Shown here: positions 41,969-51,406 of the stretch, in pieces | How the letters are laid out: each line of letters begins with the position of its first letter | How positions within the stretch are numbered: the stretch's first letter is position 1 | Origin: Poriferisodalis sp963663635 | GTDB taxonomy: Bacteria; Actinomycetota; Acidimicrobiia; Acidimicrobiales; Poriferisodalaceae | Direction: 5' to 3' | Length of the DNA stretch: 64,000 bases | Assembly: GCA_963663635.2 (NCBI GenBank) | Contig: CAXXMY010000003.1 | Coordinates: 62,001 to 126,000 of the forward strand | Made by a program: the position numbers and the translations under genes | The notes under the pieces: generated by a model | The model's database searches: none | Seen by the model: only the letters and a program-made list of their open reading frames with translations | Told to the model about the DNA's origin: nothing

Positions 41969-44900
41969 TCAATCCGCTTCCGCCAGCTCCCCGACTCGCT
42001 CGGCCAGCGCAGCGCGGAATCGTTCCACGGACGCCATCTTGATGTCCTCGTAGCCGCGCACCTCGTCGGCCAATCCGGCGATAGCGACCGCCTGTTCGTA
42101 ACGGGCCGCGCCCGGGTCGCGTTCCAGCGCTGTGCATGCGGCACCCATGCCCGCCAAGTACTCGTCTCGCAGCGCCCGCTCCGTGCGGCGTACCTCGGTG
42201 TGCCCGAACGGGTCGAACCAGCGGCCTCGGAAGCGCTTGCCACGAGCAAGCAGCGCGAACACCGGCCGCCATGCCACAGAGATGCGGATCTTGTTGGTGC
42301 GACCCAATGTCCGCAGCACAGGAGGGTGCAGCTTCCACGCGACGACCCCGCCGCTTGTCGCCGCCAGATCCGAAGCCGCCGCATTCGCCGCGGGGTCGCA
42401 CATGAGACGGGCGACTTCGTACTCGTCCTTGTAGGCGGTCAGCTTGAACAGCCCCGCCGCTGCAGCCGCGGTCAGCCTGCCTGAGCCATCGCCGGCTGCA
42501 CGATCTGCCCGAGCAACCGGCCCGAGGGCGTCGAGGTACTGCATTGCGAGCTTGGACGACTGGTAGGCGCACAACTCAGTCACGAAAGGCGTCAGATCGT
42601 CGAGCGACAGGCTGCCGCCCGCCGAATCTGCCCCTGCCAGGCTGCCGCCTGTCAGGGCTTCCATGCGCTCTGCGAGGTCGCCCGGCACCTTGGCGTCGGG
42701 ATCGTCGACGGTGCCGGACACCGCCGCTGCAGCGGCAGCTTCGACCAGTGCGGGCTCGGCGACCATCGTGCGGCCCCATCGAAACGCGGCAAGGTTCGCA
42801 GCGACCGCAACGTCGTTCAGCTCGATGGCAGCTTCGACGCTTGTCGGCGTCAGCGGCAACGCGCCGGCTTGAGTAGCCATCCCGACCACGAACACGTTGG
42901 CCGTGACCGCCGAGCCGCACAGCGCCGTCACGATCGCGTTCACGTCGGCCCAGTGCCGACAGTCCGCTCGTGTGACCGCAGCGACACGCTCGGTCAGCTC
43001 ATCCGCTGCAGGCATGTCGATTGTCGGGTCCGCCACCATCGCGCCCGTCGGCGTCGCCGAGGTCGAACCGACGACGCCAGTGCGCTCGGGATCGGCCACG
43101 TCGAGACCCGCAGCGGAGGCGGCGACCAGCAGGTCGAACGCCAGGATCACGTCCGCCTGACCGCTGCCCAGCCTCGCCGTGGTGGGCGTGTCGAGCCGGG
43201 TGAATCGCAGATCGCCGACGACGGTGCCCGCCTTTTGCGACAGACCGATCTGGTCGAGGCCTCGCACCTCGAACCCGTCGAACATTGCTGCGGTGCCCAG
43301 TATCTGGTTGACCGTCACCACGCCCGTGCCGCCGATCCCGCACATGCGCACCGACACGGCGTCGGGATCAACGACGGGGATCGGCGCCGGCAACTCGGCG
43401 GGAGGCTCGACTTGCGAGCTTGAGGCACCGTCACCGGGCGACGAGCGGCGACGCAGCGGTGCGAGCATCTCGCGCACTGCGCTGCGCAGCGGTCCCGGCT
43501 GGGTGACGGTCATGAATGACGGGCAGTCGCCGTCCAGGCATGAGTAGTCCAGATTGCATGTCGTCTGGTCGATGCGCGTCTTGCGCCCAAAGGGCGTGTC
43601 GACGGGCTGCACCGACAGGCAATTGCTCTTGTCGCCGCAGTCCCCGCATCCCTCGCAGATGCGTTCGTTGATGACCACGCGCTGGGTCGGCGTGGGCTGA
43701 GTGCCGCGCTTTCGATGCCGTCGCGCCTCTGCAGCGCATTGCTGATCGTGAATCAGCACGGTCACGCCGTCGATGCCCGCGAGCAATTCCTGAGCCTGAG
43801 CGAGCCGGTCTCGACTCCACACCTCGACGCCGCCGGAAAGGGTCCGACTGCGGTAGGCGGACAGGTCGTCGGTGGTCACCAGCACCTTCGCAACGCCGCC
43901 CGCCAGCAGCGCCGCAGCGACATCGGCGACACTCCGTTGGCCGGCGGGGTCCTGCCCGCCCGTCATCGCAACGGCACGGTTCCACAGCAGTTTGTAGGTG
44001 ATGTTCGATCCGGCGGCGACTGCTCCGGTGATGGCGAGCTGGCCGCTGTGGAAGTAGGTGCCGTCGCCGAGGTTCTGGAAGATGTGCCGCGTCTCGACGA
44101 AGGGCTCCATCCCCACCCACTGGGTGCCCTCCTGGCCCATGCACGTCAGCCCGACGATGTCGCCGACCCGGTCGGGGTCCATCAGCAGCGCCATCGTGTG
44201 GCAGCCGATGCCCGCACCCACAAGCGAGCCGTCGGGCACCACCGTTGATCGGTTGTGCGGGCATCCCGAGCAGAAGTACGGGCTGCGGCTCTGCGCCAGC
44301 GGAAGCTCGATGCGAACCCGTTCTGGCGGCGCTGGCGCCAGCCGGTCGCCGATGCGCGCGGTGAGGCGGCTGCGCAACGGCTCGATCAGCTCGTCGGCGG
44401 TCAGCGCGCCATGGGACGCCAGCAGCATCCGGTCGGCCTCGTCGGTCTTGCCCACGATGCGGGGATGATGCGACTGGTTGTACAGCGCGTCCTTCAGCAG
44501 CGACTCGATGTTGGGGCTCTTCTCCTCGACGACAAACAGCTCGGACAGCCCGCGTGCAAAGTGTCTGGCTCGCTCGGCGCTGAACGGGATCGGCATGCCC
44601 ATGCGGACCAGCCGGATGCCCGCGGCGTGCACCGAAGCGTCGTCGGTCAGGCCGAGCCGTCGCAGAGCCTCACGCACCTCTCGGTAGGTGATGCCCGAGG
44701 CCACGATCCCGATCCAAGCGTCCGGTGGGTCCACGGTTGCGTCGTTGAGCCGGTTCGCCGCGGCGTAGGCAATGGCGAGCGGGTACCTGACCTCGATGAT
44801 CTCGCGTTCGATGTCCACCGTGTGGGGGGTCAACAGGTATCCGTCGGGTGAATGCCGGTACGGCTCGCCGTCGATGGTCGGGATGGTCGGTTCGAAGCGG

Positions 44901-45550
44901 TCTGGATCGAGCAGCACCGTCGCCGCTCCATCAGCGACGTCGGCCACGATCTTGAGGCTCGTCCACAGTCCGGTGGCGCGGGACATGGTGATCGCGTGGC
45001 GGCCCAGATCGAGCGCCTCGGCGGGAGTACCCGGATACAGCACCGGGATGTGCAGGTCGGCCATGGTGCCCGCCGAGCTCGACGGGATGGTCGAGCTCTT
45101 GGCGGCCGGGTCGTCACCGGCGATGGCCACTGCGCCGCCTCGCGGATCTGCCCCAGCAAAAACAGCGTGGCGCAACGCGTCTGTGGCGCGGTCCACGCCG
45201 GGCGCCTTGCCGTACCAGATGCCCACGACGCCGTCGTAGCGGGCGTCGGGGCGTGTCGTGGCCAGCTGGCTGCCCATGACCGCAGTGGCTGCCTGCTCCT
45301 CGTTCACGGCGGGCGAATGGACGATCGGCAGATCAGTCGCTGCACGTGCGGCCGCTATTGCAGCGTCGTAGCCGCCCAGCGGAGAGCCGGGATAGCCCGA
45401 CACGAACGCAGCGGTCGTCAATCCCGCTCGACGATCGGCCCGCAGCTGCTCGACCGGCAGCCGGGCCAAGGCCTGCAGCCCGGTCATGAAGGTCAGGCCG
45501 CTGTCGTCGGTGTAACGCCCCGACAGCCGGTACGTCTCCGCGAGGCTCAT
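41969..45550 (-). CDS. indolepyruvate / 2-oxoacid:ferredoxin oxidoreductase, fused chain
   Basis: A 1193-residue fused enzyme that oxidatively decarboxylates aryl or branched 2-oxoacids to acyl-CoA. Order: the TPP alpha part (FVSGYPGSPLGGYDAAI, NEEQAATAVMGSQ, then CSGCPHNRSTVVPDGS and GIGCHTMALLMDP), an Fe-S segment (ICEGCGDCGDKSNCLSV and CNLDYSCLDGDC), and the gamma part (MCGIGGTGVVTVNQILGTAAMFDGFEVRGLDQIGLSQKAG). The fused form of about 1150-1200 residues is common in bacteria. The start at ATG 45550 (MSLAETYRLSGRY) is chosen because residues before it do not fit the family. Its position beside tyrA hints at aromatic oxoacids. Confidence 0.88.
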   Translation of the reverse strand: MSLAETYRLSGRYTDDSGLTFMTGLQALARLPVEQLRADRRAGLTTAAFVSGYPGSPLGGYDAAIAAARAATDLPIVHSPAVNEEQAATAVMGSQLATTRPDARYDGVVGIWYGKAPGVDRATDALRHAVFAGADPRGGAVAIAGDDPAAKSSTIPSSSAGTMADLHIPVLYPGTPAEALDLGRHAITMSRATGLWTSLKIVADVADGAATVLLDPDRFEPTIPTIDGEPYRHSPDGYLLTPHTVDIEREIIEVRYPLAIAYAAANRLNDATVDPPDAWIGIVASGITYREVREALRRLGLTDDASVHAAGIRLVRMGMPIPFSAERARHFARGLSELFVVEEKSPNIESLLKDALYNQSHHPRIVGKTDEADRMLLASHGALTADELIEPLRSRLTARIGDRLAPAPPERVRIELPLAQSRSPYFCSGCPHNRSTVVPDGSLVGAGIGCHTMALLMDPDRVGDIVGLTCMGQEGTQWVGMEPFVETRHIFQNLGDGTYFHSGQLAITGAVAAGSNITYKLLWNRAVAMTGGQDPAGQRSVADVAAALLAGGVAKVLVTTDDLSAYRSRTLSGGVEVWSRDRLAQAQELLAGIDGVTVLIHDQQCAAEARRHRKRGTQPTPTQRVVINERICEGCGDCGDKSNCLSVQPVDTPFGRKTRIDQTTCNLDYSCLDGDCPSFMTVTQPGPLRSAVREMLAPLRRRSSPGDGASSSQVEPPAELPAPIPVVDPDAVSVRMCGIGGTGVVTVNQILGTAAMFDGFEVRGLDQIGLSQKAGTVVGDLRFTRLDTPTTARLGSGQADVILAFDLLVAASAAGLDVADPERTGVVGSTSATPTGAMVADPTIDMPAADELTERVAAVTRADCRHWADVNAIVTALCGSAVTANVFVVGMATQAGALPLTPTSVEAAIELNDVAVAANLAAFRWGRTMVAEPALVEAAAAAAVSGTVDDPDAKVPGDLAERMEALTGGSLAGADSAGGSLSLDDLTPFVTELCAYQSSKLAMQYLDALGPVARADRAAGDGSGRLTAAAAAGLFKLTAYKDEYEVARLMCDPAANAAASDLAATSGGVVAWKLHPPVLRTLGRTNKIRISVAWRPVFALLARGKRFRGRWFDPFGHTEVRRTERALRDEYLAGMGAACTALERDPGAARYEQAVAIAGLADEVRGYEDIKMASVERFRAALAERVGELAEAD

Positions 45551-45739
45551 CTCGATGCTCCGGGGGGTGCGTGCGCTGCGTTGACTTCGATGACCCCATT
45601 GTGGCCGCTGGGATGCGCGACCGGATGCAGCCATCTGCCCCTGCCGACCGTCAACGCTCAACACTTCGCGATTCAGCGTCCCGTGGCCCACCGTCACTTC
45701 AATCCACACATCAGCACCAGTCTGACCACGTGCGCTCGC

Positions 45740-45745
45740 TACGTT
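45740..45745 (+). promoter_or_regulatory. -10 hexamer TACGTT
   Basis: TACGTT ends 6 nt before ATG 45752 of the PHP-ATPase gene. The gene uses the same promoter style as the host genes. The rest of the 200-bp gap 45551-45751 shows no gene to me. Confidence 0.5.
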
Positions 45746-45751
45746 GGGCAC

Positions 45752-48574
45752 ATGCCAGCCCACGACGCCAGTTCTTGGAGCTACCCGGGGGCGCGCTGGT
45801 GGAAGTTCGACTTCCACACCCACACCCCTGCATCGTCTGACTATCGCGACCCAGACGCGGTAACGCCGCGAGACTGGCTGCTTGATTTCATGCGGGCGGG
45901 TATCGACTGCGTCGCGATCACCGATCACAATTCCGGCGAGTGGATCGATCGGCTCAAGTCGGCCGTGCACGGCTTGGAGGACGAGTCGCATGCTGAGTAT
46001 CGGCCTCTCTATCTGTTCCCTGGCGCCGAGGTCACCGCAAGCGGCGGCACGCATGTGCTCGCCATCTTCGATCCCAGCAAGCAGGCCAGCGACATCGACA
46101 GCCTGCTCGGAGCCGTCAGATACCACGGCGAACGAGGCGCTAACAAGCGAGCGGCCGATACGTCCGTCATCGAGGTCGTGAAACAAGTCGTCGATCTCGG
46201 CGGAATTGCGATCCCAGCCCACGTTGACCGAGACAAGGGTCTCTGGGAGCTGACAGGCAACACGTTGGAGCCAGTGCTGACCAGCGGTTACTTGTTCGCC
46301 GTCGAAGTCGCGGACAGTTCGGCATCGAAGCACGATCTCTATCGGCAGCACCGTCTCGCGTGGGCGGAGGTGTTGGGCTCGGATTCCCACAGGCTCTCGG
46401 GTGGCAACGGCCACAAGCATCCGGGATCCCACTACACGTGGATCAAGATGGAAGAACCGTCCATTGAGGGGCTTCGCTTGGCTCTTCACGACGGCGAGAG
46501 ATTCTCCGTGCAGCGCAGCGACGTGTCTGAACCCGTGATGCCACCTCCGTTACCGGCCCACCACATCCGAGCCATCGAAATCGCCGACGCGCGCTATATG
46601 GGCCGTGGCCAGGCGGCAGTCGTGAGATTCAGTCCGTGGCTCAACGTTCTGATCGGAGGTCGAGGTACGGGAAAATCCACCGTGCTTCATTGCCTGCGTC
46701 TCGCAGCTCGCCGGGAAACAGAGCTCAAGAACCTCGACGCGCGCAGTTCAGCCCGCGTCACCTTTGAGCGCTTTGCCCAAGTCCCCCGCGATCGCGGTGC
46801 CGAGGGAGGTCTCGAGGAGAAAACTCGCGTTCAATGGACCTTGGTCCGCGATCACGTCGACCATCGAGTGCATTGGAACCAAGACGGCAGTGACGCTGAC
46901 CGGGTGGTGGAGGACCGCTCAAACGGCGGCGACTGGACCAAATCGTCGGCGCAGCACGTCACTCCAGAGCGTTTCCCAGTCCGTATCTTCAGCCAAGGCC
47001 AGATCGCCGAGCTCGCGGGCGACAACCAGCGGGCACTGCTCGACCTCATTGATGACGGTGCCGGGACCGCCGACCGAGCGGACATTCTGATCACGGCGAA
47101 GCAAGCCTTTAACGAGACGCGAGCGAGGCTACGCGAGCTCGATCGGCAACTGAGTCGCCGCGGCGAGGTTGACGTCGCGCTCGAAGACACGGACCGGAAG
47201 CTCGAGGCGTTCGAAGGCGCTGATCATGCCGCGGCGCTGCAGTCGCACCGAGAGACCGAACGTCAACGTCGCGAACTCGACCGGCACTTCGACGTGGCCG
47301 ATGCAGCGCTCGGACGCGTTGACGAGATCGCTGGACAACTAGGCACGGAGGACATACCTGCCGACCTGTTCGGTGCGGACGCCGAGGACGACCAAACCGC
47401 GGTCGCGATCATCGAGCAACTGGACTCCATCGTGACCACAGCAGCGGAGGAGTTGCGGCAAGCAGCAGCGCGGGGGCGCCAGCAGGTCGAGCGACTGCGG
47501 TCCGAGCTGAGGAACAGTGCATGGCGCGTCGCGGTTGACCGGATTCGTGAGGCCTACGACCAAGCTGTCGCAACGCTCGATGATCAGGGCATCGGCGATC
47601 CTGCGCAGCACGCGGAGTTTGTCCAAGAGCGCCAGCGATTGACCGAGGAGGTCGGCCGCCTGATTGCGCTGCGAGCACAGCGGGAAGACCTCGCAAAGCA
47701 GCAAGAAGCCCAGCTGCGTGTCGTGACGCAGGCGCGACGCACCGTCAGCGAGGCGCGGATCGACTTTCTCGCACAAGCACTCGCGCAGAACGAATTTGTG
47801 CGAATCAGGCTTGTCGCGTACGGAGACGACCTACGCGCGGCCGAGCGTTCGTTGCGCGAAGCGATCAATGTTGAGGATGACCGCTTCAGCGCCGACATCG
47901 GAGGCTCAAGCGAGACGGCATCGGGCGACGAAATCATCAATCGGCTGCTCGAAGGTCTTCCCCAAGCGCTCGACGAACGCCAGAGCGAGATCGAGAGGCG
48001 GCTCAGCACGCTTCGCCAGCAGTTCATCGGCGCCTGTCGTGGAGAAGTGGTCTTCGGCGGACACTTCAACAAATACTTCCAGCTTGAGTGCGACAAGAGC
48101 CCCGAGTTTCTCGATCGACTCCTGACGTGGTTCCCTCCCGACAGCCTCCAGGTGGAACACAGCCGCGGCGGCAATGGCACGGACTTCGTGCCGATAGGAC
48201 AAGGTTCAGCTGGCCAGCGATCGGCGGCAATGCTCGCATTCCTGCTTGCGCACGGTGACGAACCCCTAGTTCTCGACCAGCCCGAGGATGACCTCGACAA
48301 TCAGTTGATCTACAGCTTGGTGGTGCGGCAAATGCGGGAAAACAAGCTGCGTCGACAAATCATCGCGGTCACGCACAACCCCAACATCGTCGTCAATGGC
48401 GACGCCGAGATGCTCCATGTTCTCGACTTCGCTGCCGGCCAGTGCCAGGTCGTTCACTCGGGTTCACTGCAGGGCACGCAAATGCGAGACGAGGTGTGCC
48501 GTGTGATGGAGGGAGGCCGGGACGCCCTCGAACGTCGCTATCGCAGACTCGAGACCGGGCCTGGCAATGTTTGA
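45752..48574 (+). CDS. PHP-domain plus SMC-like ATPase (TrlF type), defence candidate
   Basis: A 940-residue protein. The N-terminal PHP phosphoesterase (about 18-260) has H22-x-H24 (FDFHTHTPASS), D58-H59 (AITDHNSG), GAEVTASGGTH, H157 (IPAHVDR) and D211-x-H213 (LGSDSHR), a complete metal site by eye. An ABC/SMC-like ATPase follows: Walker A GGRGTGKST (302-310), a coiled-coil middle (about 450-720), a signature-like GQGSAGQRSAAMLAFLL, Walker B PLVLDQPEDDLDN (D842) and the switch histidine in AVTHNPN. Relatives are annotated as TrlF-family ATPases and occur in defence islands. It overlaps the next gene by 8 bp. It probably cleaves a nucleic acid or nucleotide when triggered; this is inference. 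Confidence 0.88.
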   Translation: MPAHDASSWSYPGARWWKFDFHTHTPASSDYRDPDAVTPRDWLLDFMRAGIDCVAITDHNSGEWIDRLKSAVHGLEDESHAEYRPLYLFPGAEVTASGGTHVLAIFDPSKQASDIDSLLGAVRYHGERGANKRAADTSVIEVVKQVVDLGGIAIPAHVDRDKGLWELTGNTLEPVLTSGYLFAVEVADSSASKHDLYRQHRLAWAEVLGSDSHRLSGGNGHKHPGSHYTWIKMEEPSIEGLRLALHDGERFSVQRSDVSEPVMPPPLPAHHIRAIEIADARYMGRGQAAVVRFSPWLNVLIGGRGTGKSTVLHCLRLAARRETELKNLDARSSARVTFERFAQVPRDRGAEGGLEEKTRVQWTLVRDHVDHRVHWNQDGSDADRVVEDRSNGGDWTKSSAQHVTPERFPVRIFSQGQIAELAGDNQRALLDLIDDGAGTADRADILITAKQAFNETRARLRELDRQLSRRGEVDVALEDTDRKLEAFEGADHAAALQSHRETERQRRELDRHFDVADAALGRVDEIAGQLGTEDIPADLFGADAEDDQTAVAIIEQLDSIVTTAAEELRQAAARGRQQVERLRSELRNSAWRVAVDRIREAYDQAVATLDDQGIGDPAQHAEFVQERQRLTEEVGRLIALRAQREDLAKQQEAQLRVVTQARRTVSEARIDFLAQALAQNEFVRIRLVAYGDDLRAAERSLREAINVEDDRFSADIGGSSETASGDEIINRLLEGLPQALDERQSEIERRLSTLRQQFIGACRGEVVFGGHFNKYFQLECDKSPEFLDRLLTWFPPDSLQVEHSRGGNGTDFVPIGQGSAGQRSAAMLAFLLAHGDEPLVLDQPEDDLDNQLIYSLVVRQMRENKLRRQIIAVTHNPNIVVNGDAEMLHVLDFAAGQCQVVHSGSLQGTQMRDEVCRVMEGGRDALERRYRRLETGPGNV

Positions 48575-49841
48575 TTCCCGCAAGGAACTGCTCGACGCCA
48601 TTCGGCTCGGCGAGACGAGCTTTCTCGAACTGAAGGAAGTGCGGTTCTCTGGTGCCAAGATCGTTGGGCCTGCGAGGGACGATCTGGCTGATGAGATCGC
48701 CGCATTCGCTAACCGCCGCGGCGGCGTTGTGGTGCTCGGTGTCGAGGACAAATCAAGGGATCTTGTGGGCATTCCTAGGGACCGGCTCGACAGTGTCGTC
48801 GACTTCGTGAAGGAAGTCTGCAACGACAAGATCAATCCACCGCTCGAGCAGTACGTCCTAGACCGGCTGTCGCTGCCGACCGGCACAGGACAGGCCGTCG
48901 ACGTGGTCAAGGTGGAGGTGCCGCGAAGCTTGTTCGTGCACTGCAGTCCAGGCGGCTACCTGCACCGCGTTGCGGATTCCAAGCGCGTCATGTCGTCCGA
49001 ATTCCTCGCTCGCCTCTTCCAACAGCGCAGCCAGGCCCGGCTGATTCGCTTCGACGAGCAGGTGGTCGGCGCCGCGAGCCTCGATGACCTCACCCCATCG
49101 CTGTGGCAGCGATTCCAGACCCCTCGGTCAGAGCCAATTCGGGAGATCTTACTTACGAAACTCGGCATGGCTTCGTCCGCAGATGACGGAGTATTAAGGC
49201 CGACGGTCACCGGGGTTCTCATGGGAAGCGACGAACCGGACCGTTGGCTTCGGAACGCGTACGTCCAAGCCGTCGCCTATCGCGGCAGCTCGGTCCAGGC
49301 CGGTTCGAGGACTGATGCGTACCAGCTAGACGCCGCAGACATCTATGGACCACTCGATCGCCAGATCATCGACGCCTGCCGGTTCGTTGCGCGCAACATG
49401 AACCGCGCCGCAATGAAAACTGTCGGCCGCGTCGACCGCCCCCAGTACGACATAGCCGCTGTCTTCGAAGCGGTAGTTAACGCCGTCGCGCATCGGGACT
49501 ACGCAGTTCACGGCTCGAAGATCAGACTCCGCCTCTTCGTTGACCGACTTGAGCTGTACTCGCCCGGCGCGCTCGCAAACTCCCTGACCGTCGACTCGCT
49601 GCGCTACCGGCAGACGGCGCGCAATGAGACGCTCTGCAGTCTCCTGACGAGATGCCCAGCACCTGACGAAGAGTGGCTCACAGTCGGTCGTTCAAATTTC
49701 ATGGAGAAGCGGGGCGAAGGGGTTCCGATAATCCTTGACAACAGTGTCGCGCTCTCAGGACGTGAGCCGGTTTTCAGCATGTTGGATGACGCAGAACTGT
49801 GCCTCACCATCTACGCCGCTGACCCCGACTTGACGGGGTAG
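48567..49841 (+). CDS. AlbA_2/Schlafen-like domain protein with HATPase-type C-terminus
   Basis: A 424-residue protein. The N-terminal AlbA_2 (Schlafen AAA_4-like) domain shows SFLELKEVRF, IAAFANRRGGVVVLGVEDK and GYLHRVADSKRVMSSEFLARLF. A middle region (PIREILLTKLGM...GVLRPTVTGVLMG) leads to a C-terminal HATPase_c_4-type domain (AAVFEAVVNAVAHRDYAVHGSKIRLRLFVDRLELYSPG), ending with an effector-like tail. Such proteins bind nucleic acid or nucleotides and are often in defence loci. Its ATG lies within the end of the PHP-ATPase gene, so both are made together. It is convergent with rluB, 25 bp apart. Confidence 0.85.
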   Translation: MFDSRKELLDAIRLGETSFLELKEVRFSGAKIVGPARDDLADEIAAFANRRGGVVVLGVEDKSRDLVGIPRDRLDSVVDFVKEVCNDKINPPLEQYVLDRLSLPTGTGQAVDVVKVEVPRSLFVHCSPGGYLHRVADSKRVMSSEFLARLFQQRSQARLIRFDEQVVGAASLDDLTPSLWQRFQTPRSEPIREILLTKLGMASSADDGVLRPTVTGVLMGSDEPDRWLRNAYVQAVAYRGSSVQAGSRTDAYQLDAADIYGPLDRQIIDACRFVARNMNRAAMKTVGRVDRPQYDIAAVFEAVVNAVAHRDYAVHGSKIRLRLFVDRLELYSPGALANSLTVDSLRYRQTARNETLCSLLTRCPAPDEEWLTVGRSNFMEKRGEGVPIILDNSVALSGREPVFSMLDDAELCLTIYAADPDLTG

Positions 49842-49866
49842 CTGTCGGTCATCCGCAACGCCATCT

Positions 49867-50628
49867 TCAGCTGCGCTTGGCTGCCGTCGCAGCGCCGTGG
49901 AGCTTGCGCACTTCGTCTGGCGTCAGCGGGCGGTGGTTCCCGGGACGCAGCGACGAGTCCGACAGTGGGCCGATTCGGGTGCGGACGAGCCGCAGCACGG
50001 GATGACCCACCGCTTCGCACATGCGCCGTACCTGCCTGTTGCGGCCTTCGCCGATCACGATGCGCAACATCGACGGCTGCGGCATCGACACGACTGCTGG
50101 CGCCGTCGGCCCGTCGTCGAGCTCGACGCCATGTCGTAGCTGCGCCAATGCCTGCCGCGACGGCACACCAAAGACGTGGGCCAGGTATTCCTTGTCGACG
50201 CCCCAGGACGGATGCGTCAGCCGGTGGGTCAGCTCGCCGTCGTTGGTGACAATGATGAGCCCCTCGCTGTCGGCGTCAAGCCTCCCGACGGGATAGACGC
50301 GTTCGTCGGCGGGCACCAGGTCGGTCACGCAGCGCCTTCCGCGGTCGTCGGATGCCGCGCTGAGCACGCCCCGCGGCTTGTTGAGCAAGTGGTGGACCAA
50401 ATCCGGATCCCAGGCCACCACGGCGCCGTCGAGCTCGATGCGGTCGGAGGCAACGACGCGGTCACCGGTGCGTGTGACGGTGCCGTTGACGGTGACGCGC
50501 CCCGCGGCGATCAGCTGCTCGCAAGCGCGGCGACTTGCAAGGCCCGCTCGCGCCATCACCTTGTGGACCCGCTCGGGAACGGACTCAGCGCTATCGGCCT
50601 CCGGCTCGTCGCTGCGGCATCCGGTCAC
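49867..50628 (-). CDS. rluB: ribosomal large subunit pseudouridine synthase (RluB type)
   Basis: A 253-residue RsuA/RluB-family synthase that isomerises a uridine of 23S rRNA. The N-terminal S4 domain is HKVMARAGLASRRACEQLIAAGRVTVNG; the catalytic aspartate is in VGRLDADSEGLIIVTNDG; EGRNRQVRRMCEAVGH closes the active site. GTG 50628 is used; the gap to the scpB stop is 13 bp. It stands directly after scpA-scpB, as in most actinobacteria, but the usual downstream cmk is moved away by the inserted cassette. Confidence 0.93.
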   Translation of the reverse strand: MTGCRSDEPEADSAESVPERVHKVMARAGLASRRACEQLIAAGRVTVNGTVTRTGDRVVASDRIELDGAVVAWDPDLVHHLLNKPRGVLSAASDDRGRRCVTDLVPADERVYPVGRLDADSEGLIIVTNDGELTHRLTHPSWGVDKEYLAHVFGVPSRQALAQLRHGVELDDGPTAPAVVSMPQPSMLRIVIGEGRNRQVRRMCEAVGHPVLRLVRTRIGPLSDSSLRPGNHRPLTPDEVRKLHGAATAAKRS

Positions 50629-50641
50629 CGGCTTGCCGCCG

Positions 50642-51406
50642 CTATCCGGTGCGTTCGGCTGCGATGCGATCCATCGCCTCCACAGCGTCGGGATCGACGC
50701 TGAGCTCGGACAGCGACGGCAAGTCGCCGAGACTGTCGAGTCCGAGCCGCACCAGCAGCAGGTCGGTCGTGCCGAGCAGCGACGCGTTTCCGGGGCCCGG
50801 ATCGCGCCCGACTTCGGTCAGGTAGCCCTGATCGCTGAGCGTGCGCACCACGCGGTCGGCGTTGACGCCGCGGATCGCACTGATCTGTGCACGCGAGATC
50901 GGCTGTTTGTACGCCACCAGTGCGAGCGTCTCCATGGCCGCTGCGGACAGCCGAGCCGACCGACTACCGCCGAGGAACCGCTCGACATAGTCGGCCGCCC
51001 TCGTAGCGGACTGCAGCTGGTATCCGCCCGCAACGCGCACAATCGAGAAGCCGCGGCCTGCTGCTGCGTACTCGCGTGCAATCTCCGCACACGCTTGCTC
51101 CACCGTCTCCGGCGGCTCCAACGTCACCGTCGCAAGGACTTCGGCGCTGACGGGTTCCTCGGCGACCATCAGAATCGCCTCGATGGCGACGAACAACTCG
51201 GCATGCCGGTCGCGGGCGCTGGGGTCGGCATCGAGGGCATCGACTGCGCCCAGATCGACGGTCGCAGCGCCGATACCCACGTCGTCGGGTGCAGGCGGAG
51301 CGGTCGTAGCAGCGCCGTTGCGACCTCGCATCGACGGATGCGTGATCGTGAGCCCCTCGTCGCTGACGAGGCGAAGGCCGCCGGTCGGGTTGTCCTCGGT
51401 GCTCAC
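50642..51406 (-). CDS. scpB: segregation and condensation protein B
   Basis: A 254-residue ScpB, a kleisin-interacting winged-helix partner of Smc-ScpA. A flexible start of about 70 residues is followed by LFVAIEAILMVAEEPVSAEVLATV, QLQSATRAADYVERFLGG and LSAAAMETLALVAYKQPISRAQISAIRGVNADRVVRTLSDQGYLTEVGRDPGPGNASLLGTT, the diagnostic double winged helix. GTG 51406 overlaps the scpA stop (GTGA, 51403-51406), so the two are coupled. Confidence 0.94.
   Translation of the reverse strand: MSTEDNPTGGLRLVSDEGLTITHPSMRGRNGAATTAPPAPDDVGIGAATVDLGAVDALDADPSARDRHAELFVAIEAILMVAEEPVSAEVLATVTLEPPETVEQACAEIAREYAAAGRGFSIVRVAGGYQLQSATRAADYVERFLGGSRSARLSAAAMETLALVAYKQPISRAQISAIRGVNADRVVRTLSDQGYLTEVGRDPGPGNASLLGTTDLLLVRLGLDSLGDLPSLSELSVDPDAVEAMDRIAAERTG

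Noticed and set aside
44852..45751. An upstream extension of the PHP-ATPase gene by 300 codons
   Set aside because: It runs antisense to the oxidoreductase and has no PHP or other motif; ATG 45752 has a promoter-like hexamer.
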